Shown here: piece after piece, positions 58,268 through 64,000 of the stretch
How positions within the stretch are numbered: position 1 is the first letter of the stretch
Layout of the letters: each line of letters begins with the position of its first letter
Assembly (NCBI GenBank): GCA_021827865.1
Contig: JAKAUC010000014.1
Span: 1-64,000 of the forward strand
Length of the DNA stretch: 64,000 nucleotides
Source: an archaeon
GTDB taxonomy: Archaea; Thermoproteota; Nitrososphaeria; Nitrososphaerales; Gagatemarchaeaceae
Direction: 5' to 3'
Translations under genes and position numbers: made by a program
Notes under the pieces: generated by a model
The model's input: the letters and a program-made list of their open reading frames with translations, nothing else
Databases searched by the model: none
Told to the model about the DNA's origin: nothing

Positions 58268-60055
58268 CTAGAGAATGACCGATACAATCAGCAGCCCCCC
58301 CAAGACGACCAAGGCTAGCTCGAGGTACCTCCTTGCGAACGCCGAACTCGTCTGAGTGATGGCCGCGAACTCGTCCAGGGCGTTCGCCCCGAAAACCCTT
58401 ACCTTTCGGCCTTCGCTCGCCGAGCCATATTCCGCCGGAGCAAGCTTCGAGTCAGCTAATTTCGCGAGCTTGACTGCGAGCTCGGCTATCGCACTGATGG
58501 GGGTCGCTTCGCCCAGCGCCTCGTACCCCCGCTGCACCGTCAGCCCCCGAGCGGCTAGGTTGTGGCTGTCCGAAGTACAGAATTCGACTAGGTCATAGCC
58601 AGCTGCATCGAGGGCACTCTGCACCTCTGCGCGTAGGGAGGATGCAGAGTTGTTCGCATCCGCCAGGATGAGCACCGACTTTGTTGTTCCTGACCTGATC
58701 ATGAGGAGACCGATGCCGTTCTCAGTAAGGTCCCCGTTGCCTTCGAACCCGACTTCGCCTGAGTGGACGTAGGCTGCGTCGAAGCCTTTGGCTTCCTTCC
58801 TCCAAGCCGCCTCTAAGAGCCGCATCCACCCGGGATCGCTGGTCTCTGGCGACTCCAGGCCTTCGGAAATCGAGTTGTGGGCATCCACCACCGACACGTC
58901 GAACCCCACCTCCGAGCCGAGCTCAGTCATGGCGACCTCCACTCCTGTGTCAAGGTCGTCGGACCCGTAGGGGGCGAAAGAAATGGTAAGGAGCGCATCA
59001 TTGGAGAAGGCGGTCACGCTGGCGGTGGCTTTTCCCACACGCCCGTGCAGAGGGCCCCTGAGGAGGGCGCCTTCTCGATTCGGCACGATTGACTTCGCTA
59101 GTTCCTTCACGCCCTTGGCATACTCCATGGTGTCTGCCCGGGTAGCTAGGTTCCGCTCGTGGCCCCCGGGCCTGTGAAGCGTCATGACCGCTCCGATATC
59201 CTTGAACTCCCTTGAGATTATGCCAGGGAGGTCGTAACTCCCTATGGGGTAGAACGGCCCAGGGTGGACCCCCGGCAGCACCATGAACGTGTCTCCGGAG
59301 CGCGTCCTGAGGCGGAGAACTTTCGTGGGGGCTTCTGTCTCTTCTGAATGGCCGGCAATCATGCCCTCGAGGTCGTCCGGGAGGCCCGCTGCCCAGGTCT
59401 TCATGAACGCCCGGAACAGGCTGAGGGCGTCGTAGCCTCGGCTGGTCTTCTTACGTTTCAGGAGCGCAGGGAAGGCGACGATCAAAGCGAGAGAGATGGC
59501 CCCTGAGACCAAGGCGACACCGTCCAAATGGGCTTCGAGTTCCGCGGACCTGACAATCAGCAGTGTCACCCCAGGCTGTATCGCGGCCAAGCCGAGCGAC
59601 AGGGACGCGCTCTTTGTGAACGCCCCGTTGATTATCAGGTACTCCAAGCCTGCGCAAACGAAGGCCCCGTACAGATAGGCGTTGGTCAGAGAGCCTGGCG
59701 ACCTTGCCGCCCAGGCGTAGCTCCCCCCGACCGCCACTAGGACAAGCCACAGGAGGACGCCCGCGAGCATCAGTGCGAGGATCCGCCTGAAGCTGGCGAT
59801 GGTGTCTTTCTCAGCAAGTTTTAGGGCGCCTGAAATCGCGAGGGCAGACAGGGCGAAGGCCAGTATGGCCAGGACCGAGGCTGCCGCTGCGGTCTCCCAC
59901 CCCGATGCGAGCACGAGGACTAGCGTCGCGGCTCCGCCGTACAGCATCAGCCTGGGCCATGACGGGAGGACGAACAGATGCCTGTATCTGCTCGACAGAA
60001 TCTCTGTGGAGGAGCTGTTTCTCTGCTTCGGCTCAGGCGAAGATGTTGAGGACAA
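58268..60055 (-). CDS. DUF2070 archaeal membrane protein
   Basis: The 595-residue protein has about seven N-terminal membrane helices (30-210), a large cytoplasmic domain and one C-terminal helix. It carries the DUF2070 motifs PGVHPGPFYPIGS, LHRPGGHERNLAT, VVDAHNSI and TSDSHN, rich in His/Asp and likely a metal site. DUF2070 is archaea-specific and of unknown function. It starts with TTG inside the Sec61-beta gene, overlapping its end by 23 nt, so the pair is cotranscribed. Confidence 0.88.
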   Translation of the reverse strand: MSSTSSPEPKQRNSSSTEILSSRYRHLFVLPSWPRLMLYGGAATLVLVLASGWETAAAASVLAILAFALSALAISGALKLAEKDTIASFRRILALMLAGVLLWLVLVAVGGSYAWAARSPGSLTNAYLYGAFVCAGLEYLIINGAFTKSASLSLGLAAIQPGVTLLIVRSAELEAHLDGVALVSGAISLALIVAFPALLKRKKTSRGYDALSLFRAFMKTWAAGLPDDLEGMIAGHSEETEAPTKVLRLRTRSGDTFMVLPGVHPGPFYPIGSYDLPGIISREFKDIGAVMTLHRPGGHERNLATRADTMEYAKGVKELAKSIVPNREGALLRGPLHGRVGKATASVTAFSNDALLTISFAPYGSDDLDTGVEVAMTELGSEVGFDVSVVDAHNSISEGLESPETSDPGWMRLLEAAWRKEAKGFDAAYVHSGEVGFEGNGDLTENGIGLLMIRSGTTKSVLILADANNSASSLRAEVQSALDAAGYDLVEFCTSDSHNLAARGLTVQRGYEALGEATPISAIAELAVKLAKLADSKLAPAEYGSASEGRKVRVFGANALDEFAAITQTSSAFARRYLELALVVLGGLLIVSVIL

Positions 60056-60191
60056 TCGACACAGCTATCAAGGCAATCGACCCGATGATGACTATCTCTG
60101 GCCTAATCTTCACTCCTTGCGTCTCCTCGTTGAAGAAAGTGAGCAGGCCAGCGCTCGACGCCGGCATCGGGGCGTTGTCTTTCTTGCTCAT
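60033..60191 (-). CDS. secG: Preprotein translocase Sec61-beta subunit
   Basis: The 52-residue protein reads MSKKDNAPMPASSAGLLTFF then NEETQGVKIRPEIVIIGS and a single C-terminal membrane helix ending LNIFA. This is a textbook archaeal Sec61-beta, which joins SecY/SecE. A CGCTTAAG box at about 60218-60225 gives leaderless spacing. Its 3' end overlaps the DUF2070 start. Confidence 0.93.
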   Translation of the reverse strand: MSKKDNAPMPASSAGLLTFFNEETQGVKIRPEIVIIGSIALIAVSIVLNIFA

Positions 60192-60237
60192 TGAGAGCGT
60201 CGGCTGGCCATACTGTTCTTAAGCGTAACGCCGGGTT

Positions 60238-61647
60238 TCATATGAAACCGCTCTCCGTAAGCCTGGTGACGACCCTGCTCCAGAAGCCTGCATTCGTGGT
60301 GAGGGTCGCGCTCGTCACGATGAGCGCCCCTCCCTCGATCAAGGCTACGAGTGGGAAAAGGACGGCGACTGAGACCAGAATCAAGACGGCCACCATTGGG
60401 AGGGTGGCGGACATCTGCCTCAGGCTGAACTGGGCGGGCATTGTTAGGTCATCCCCCTTGACCTGGATGGGGGCGACGTAGGCGGCCCACAGTATCTCGA
60501 GTACGAAGGCGCTCGGGATCACGGCCACCGTGACCACGAGAGCGCCCAGGGCCTCACCGTAGCCTAGCGCGAAGAGAGTGGCATCAGCGGCAGCGAAGGG
60601 GGCCAGCATTACGAGCAGTGACGCTACCCTCGAAGCTACTAGATGTCTGAAGTACATAGCCGGGGGAAGGGACGTGAGAGACAGCCAGACTCTCTCGTTC
60701 GTGATCACGGACTGAGATAGGAAGAAGGCGAAGAAGGAAAGGATGATTGGGACCAGTACCGATGTAGGGAGAGAGTTGGAGCCTGCGGCGAATGGCTGTG
60801 GAGGCCCTTGTCGGACGACGAGCACGAAGTAGGCGGCCGCCAGGATAGACGCCGTGGTGACCACCCACCTGGTCTTCACCCTCCTCGAGACGTAACGTGA
60901 TGTTCCCGCCATGTTCATCCTCCCCGCCAGCGAAATCGACGACAGATTCATGGAATAAATTGCCCCGATGGGGCTCTTCCCCGCGTAGCTCATAGGGGAC
61001 TTTATCTCGGTCGACGTCGACCTCACCAGGTTCTTCATCATGTCGAGCTCGATTCGCGAGAGCCCTCTGAAGGCGGCTCCCGTGGTCACCGCGGCGAGGC
61101 CGACAAGGATCGCTGTCCCGTCATAGAGGTTCCCATAGAACGCCGATCCGGGGGAGAACGGGAAGTTGACGAAAGCTAGCAGCGTCCACAGGGCAAGCGC
61201 GGCCGACAGCATGAGTCTCACTCTGGTGGTGATTGTAGGAGCGACTATGCCGAGGGAGGTGAAGGTCATGGCGAGGGCTATCAGGTCGACCAAGAGAAGT
61301 GGAGAATCGAACGACTGGTACAGATAGCCGAACATGAGCAGGATGGTAATCCCGAAGGCCATGAACTGCGAGAAAAATATGGAGACTGAGAGGTCCCTGG
61401 TGCTGAGGGGGAGGGTGAAGAGGTAGTCCCTGTCTGACTTTAAGATCATCACACCTCCGGTTGCCAGCGACATGGCGAGGAAGAAGGCGATGATTGCCGT
61501 CCCATAGTAACCCAGGATCTCCCCCTCTGACTGATGTGGGATGGCTTGTGAAATCCCGATGTAGTAGACGAACATGATTGCCATGAAAATCAGGAAGGGC
61601 CTGGAGAAGCGGGTCCTTACGACGAACTTCAGGAGGCTAAGAAGCAC
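60238..61647 (-). CDS. ABC transporter permease
   Basis: The 469-residue protein has about 12 membrane helices in two halves separated by a loop (about 205-260) that contains [20 protein letters not shown]. It looks like an ABC-2-type exporter permease with a duplicated core. Its GTG start overlaps the ATPase stop by 11 nt, so the two make one exporter. The substrate is unknown. The final residues are close to the Sec61-beta promoter. Confidence 0.82.
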   Translation of the reverse strand: MLLSLLKFVVRTRFSRPFLIFMAIMFVYYIGISQAIPHQSEGEILGYYGTAIIAFFLAMSLATGGVMILKSDRDYLFTLPLSTRDLSVSIFFSQFMAFGITILLMFGYLYQSFDSPLLLVDLIALAMTFTSLGIVAPTITTRVRLMLSAALALWTLLAFVNFPFSPGSAFYGNLYDGTAILVGLAAVTTGAAFRGLSRIELDMMKNLVRSTSTEIKSPMSYAGKSPIGAIYSMNLSSISLAGRMNMAGTSRYVSRRVKTRWVVTTASILAAAYFVLVVRQGPPQPFAAGSNSLPTSVLVPIILSFFAFFLSQSVITNERVWLSLTSLPPAMYFRHLVASRVASLLVMLAPFAAADATLFALGYGEALGALVVTVAVIPSAFVLEILWAAYVAPIQVKGDDLTMPAQFSLRQMSATLPMVAVLILVSVAVLFPLVALIEGGALIVTSATLTTNAGFWSRVVTRLTESGFI

Positions 61648-62368
61648 CGGTCATCATCCTCGCCACCACCTTCTCTATTGGCTCCTCTGGGGAACCCCTA
61701 TTCCTCAGCTCCTCGATGGTGCCTTCCCATAGGAACATCCCCTTCGATATCATAATCACGCTGTCCGTGAGCCTGTTGGCGATAGACATGATGTGCGTGG
61801 ACACAAGGTGCGTCCCCTCCAGCCTGTCCAAGAGGCCGATCACTTTCTCCTGTGTCGGGATGTCGAGGTAGTTCAGAGGCTCGTCCAAGAGCAGTACCTT
61901 CGGAGAGTGTATGAGGGCGAGCGCTATGGCGAGTTTCTGTGTGTTCCCTCTCGAAAGCCTCCCGACGTTCGCCTTCTCGTACTGCCTCAGGTCCAGCTCG
62001 TCCAGGAAGAAGTCTGTCCTGCCCTTCACGTCGGGCACACCCCGCAGCGCCCCGATGTATTCGAGGTTCTCCCTTACGGAGAGCATCCTGTATGGAAGGG
62101 CGTCCTCGGGGAGGTAACCTACCACCGCCTTGGAGTCCCGGCTGTCCGGAGAAGAGCCGAGAATCCTGATATTTCCCGTATCGGGGCGGAGAGATCCGAT
62201 GAGGAGCTTGAGGGTGGTGGACTTGCCCGCGCCGTTGGGACCCAGGAGTGAGTACCTCCCCCCCACTGGAATGTCGAAACTAAGGTCGTTGAGCGCTGGC
62301 ACCTTGCCGTAGGACTTGCTCACGTGGGTGAGCTCTATGCAGGCCCCGGGTCTCCCGCTCGATGCCAT
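61637..62368 (-). CDS. ABC transporter ATP-binding protein
   Basis: From the ATG at 62368 the protein has 243 residues with Walker [15 protein letters not shown], signature [12 protein letters not shown], Walker [13 protein letters not shown] and the H-loop STHIMS. The signature is LSRGN instead of LSGGQ, as in several exporter ATPases. A GTG at 62377 is an alternative start, but the GTTTATAC box at 62396-62403 is too close to it. It pairs with the permease downstream and diverges from glyA. Confidence 0.9.
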   Translation of the reverse strand: MASSGRPGACIELTHVSKSYGKVPALNDLSFDIPVGGRYSLLGPNGAGKSTTLKLLIGSLRPDTGNIRILGSSPDSRDSKAVVGYLPEDALPYRMLSVRENLEYIGALRGVPDVKGRTDFFLDELDLRQYEKANVGRLSRGNTQKLAIALALIHSPKVLLLDEPLNYLDIPTQEKVIGLLDRLEGTHLVSTHIMSIANRLTDSVIMISKGMFLWEGTIEELRNRGSPEEPIEKVVARMMTGAS

Positions 62369-62439
62369 TGCTGACACACCCCGGGGGTGTTCCCGTATAA
62401 ACCGAAGGCGCCGCGCCGGGCTCGCGGACCCGCCAAATG

Positions 62440-62449
62440 TATAATTAAC
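62440..62449 (+). promoter_or_regulatory. TATA-like box of glyA
   Basis: TATAATTAAC is centred 26 nt before the ATG at 62470, indicating a leaderless transcript. It favours that ATG over the GTG at 62458. Confidence 0.6.
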
Positions 62450-62469
62450 TTGGGGGCGTGCCTTGCTTC

Positions 62470-63759
62470 ATGCCCTCCTACGAATCGGAATTCAAAGCGG
62501 TAATCAGCAGGGTCCGCTCCCACGAGAAGTGGTTCTCGGAGAGCCTTCCGATGATAGCCAGCGAGAACCTTGCCTCAGAGCCTGTCAGGAGGGTTCTTTC
62601 GTCCGACCTCGGCCACAGGTACGCGGAAGGATGGCCGGGCGAGAGGGTCTACGCCGGATGCAAGTACATAGACCAGATAGAGCTGCGGGCCATCGCCCTC
62701 GGCAAGCGGCTGTTCAGGGCCGACCACATCGATGTCAGGCCCGTCTCGGGGGTCAATGCAAACCTCGCGGTTTACTCGGCGCTCAGCGGCCCCGGGGACA
62801 TGATGATGGCACTCTCCATACCCAATGGAGGGCACATCTCACATGGGAAGAGGGACTTCGGGGGCACGGCGGGGCTGGTGCACTCGCTCGAGGTGTCTTA
62901 CTTCGCGTTCGACAAGGACTCGATGAACATCGACGTCGATGAGACGAAGAAGAGGATAGCGGCCCTGCCGTCCCTCAAACTCGCCATGTTCGGCTGCAGT
63001 CTGTTCCTCTTTCCGCACCCCATCAAGGAGCTGGCGCAGGCGATACGTGACAAGGGGGGAGTCGTGTGCTACGACGCGGCCCACGTAGCCGGACTGATAG
63101 CGGGCGGGCAGTTCCAGGACCCCCTCAGGGAGGGCGCCCAGATAATGACAATGAGCACGCACAAGGTGCTCTTCGGGCCGCAGGGAGGCGCCATCGCGTC
63201 CACGGCGGAGTTCGCGGAGCCTCTCAAGAAGGCCGTCTTCCCTGGCACTGCGAGCAACCACCACCTTCACAATGTGGCGGCCAAGGCCATGGTATTCGCA
63301 GAGTTCCTCCAGTTCGGACGCAGATATGCGAAGGACGTCGTAGCCAACGCCCAGACGCTCGCGGGGAGACTGGCCGAGCTGGGCGAGCAGGTCCTTGGAG
63401 AGAAGAACGGCTACACCATGTCCCACCAGGTCGCGCTCGACGTGACCAAGTACGCTGATGGGGGGGTCATCGAGAAGCTGCTGGAGGACCAGAATATCAT
63501 CTGCAACAGGGAGCCGATTCCTGGGGACCTGCAGGCAGGGAGACACTATACGAACCCAGGAGGAATCAGGCTGGGCGTGTCAGAACTGACTCGATTGGGG
63601 ATGGGCAAGTCAGAGATGAGGGAAGTGGCCGAACTGGTCCATCTGGCGCTAGGCGGGACGAAGAGGCGCGAAGTGGCTGTCAGGATCAGAAATCTTAGGA
63701 AGGGATACCAGAAGGTCAAGTACTCGTTCCGGGACACGCCAGCCTACTCATTCAGCTAA
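62470..63759 (+). CDS. glyA: Serine hydroxymethyltransferase
   Basis: The protein of about 429 residues is a fold-type I PLP enzyme that interconverts serine and glycine with a folate or methanopterin C1 carrier. It has PMIASENLASEPVR at the N-terminus, RYAEGWPGERVYAG, the PLP site CYDAAHVAGLIAGG and the lysine motif MSTHKVLFGPQGG. The C-terminus contains GIRLGVSELTRLGM. The stop overlaps the convergent DP2 gene by 12 nt. Family length is normal. Confidence 0.95.
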   Translation: MPSYESEFKAVISRVRSHEKWFSESLPMIASENLASEPVRRVLSSDLGHRYAEGWPGERVYAGCKYIDQIELRAIALGKRLFRADHIDVRPVSGVNANLAVYSALSGPGDMMMALSIPNGGHISHGKRDFGGTAGLVHSLEVSYFAFDKDSMNIDVDETKKRIAALPSLKLAMFGCSLFLFPHPIKELAQAIRDKGGVVCYDAAHVAGLIAGGQFQDPLREGAQIMTMSTHKVLFGPQGGAIASTAEFAEPLKKAVFPGTASNHHLHNVAAKAMVFAEFLQFGRRYAKDVVANAQTLAGRLAELGEQVLGEKNGYTMSHQVALDVTKYADGGVIEKLLEDQNIICNREPIPGDLQAGRHYTNPGGIRLGVSELTRLGMGKSEMREVAELVHLALGGTKRREVAVRIRNLRKGYQKVKYSFRDTPAYSFS

Positions 63760-64000
63760 TGTGGGCCTCAGGAAGTCGGTCAGCTCCAGCTGGTCCGCCT
63801 TCCTCGGTCCCTGGAAGAGCTGATCCAGCTCTCTCTGGAGCATGTCGAGCCGGTTTCTCAGGTACGCGTCGACGTCGTACTCTCGCGCCAGGCGTTGCGC
63901 AATCCGCAGGTACTTCTCCACCGAAGCCCTGGTCAGGGTGCCCCTGATCTCTCCGCCGCAGCTGGGGCACTTCGACGAGAGCGGGGGGCGCCTCAGTGTC
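63748..64000 (-). CDS. polC: DNA polymerase II (PolD) large subunit DP2, C-terminus only
   Basis: The minus-strand frame entering from the right edge gives 83 residues ending at 63748 and matches the DP2 tail: a zinc-ribbon half SKCPSCGGEIRGTLTRASVE, then KYLRIAQRLAREYDVDAYLR and a closing helix to RPTLAE. PolD is the replicative polymerase of most archaea outside the classical Crenarchaeota. The gene is truncated by the window edge, and no start is visible. Confidence 0.82.
   Translation of the reverse strand, partial: TLRRPPLSSKCPSCGGEIRGTLTRASVEKYLRIAQRLAREYDVDAYLRNRLDMLQRELDQLFQGPRKADQLELTDFLRPTLAE

Noticed and set aside
1-64000. CRISPR arrays, rRNA, prophage or replication origin
   Set aside because: No regularly spaced repeats, rRNA motifs, phage structural genes, or clusters of origin boxes with an Orc1/Cdc6 gene were seen on reading either strand.

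Overview
This window is GC-rich archaeal chromosome, densely packed with short intergenic gaps. The archaeal markers are TFB, eIF5A with its hypusine site, SRP54, Pus10, ribosomal proteins L21e and L10e, RpoF (Rpb4), Nob1, KsgA/Dim1, Sec61-beta, DUF2070, and the C-terminus of the PolD large subunit (DP2) at the right edge. PolD together with an aerobic haem-copper oxidase, a Rieske/cytochrome b pair and a Thermoproteota-like gene repertoire fits a non-ammonia-oxidising Nitrososphaeria (Thaumarchaeota)-type or related lineage. That placement is an inference; no rRNA or amo gene lies here. Many genes look leaderless, with a TATA-like box about 25-33 nt before the start codon, and TTG/GTG starts are common.

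Layout. 0.1-2.1 kb: NAD salvage pair (nicotinamidase, nicotinate phosphoribosyltransferase) and tRNA-Ala(CGC). 2.2-7.1 kb: TFB, a membrane-anchored methyltransferase, Nob1, eIF5A and two membrane-anchored surface proteins. 7.2-15.7 kb: a respiratory block, with a transposase remnant, a polytopic membrane protein ending in a 4Fe-4S domain, COX subunit IV, a fused COX I/III, COX II, and a divergent Rieske/cytochrome b/small membrane protein operon. 16-24.9 kb: the translation/RNA block (Dph6-like, methyltransferase, SRP54, Pus10, L21e, RpoF, DUF655, KsgA, TrmJ-like, Trm-G10-like, L10e). 25-30.5 kb: M13 peptidase, a complete ECF transporter (fused ATPase, S component, EcfT) and a 59-residue protein. 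30.5-46.5 kb: metabolic and accessory genes, including an in-place wreck of pyruvoyl arginine decarboxylase, a shortened cysteinyl-tRNA synthetase, a histidine-free M29-like protein, a Cas4-like nuclease and an SDR. 46.6-64 kb: two XPD/Rad3-like helicases, a class III cyclase-like protein, a RuvC-like protein, an HD phosphohydrolase beside thymidylate kinase, DUF2070 with Sec61-beta, an ABC exporter, GlyA and the DP2 C-terminus.

How it works together. The 7.5-15.7 kb block can account for quinol-to-oxygen electron flow, although no cytochrome c or copper-protein carrier is visible. Two of its core subunits lack a normally conserved functional residue: a haem-ligand His in cytochrome b and the K-channel Lys in COX I. 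The translation block is the usual archaeal co-directional cluster. Several genes are decayed or altered at key sites (arginine decarboxylase, CysRS, the M29-like protein, a frameshifted 70-residue ORF, VOC and transposase remnants). I see no CRISPR array, rRNA, intact insertion sequence, prophage or replication origin.
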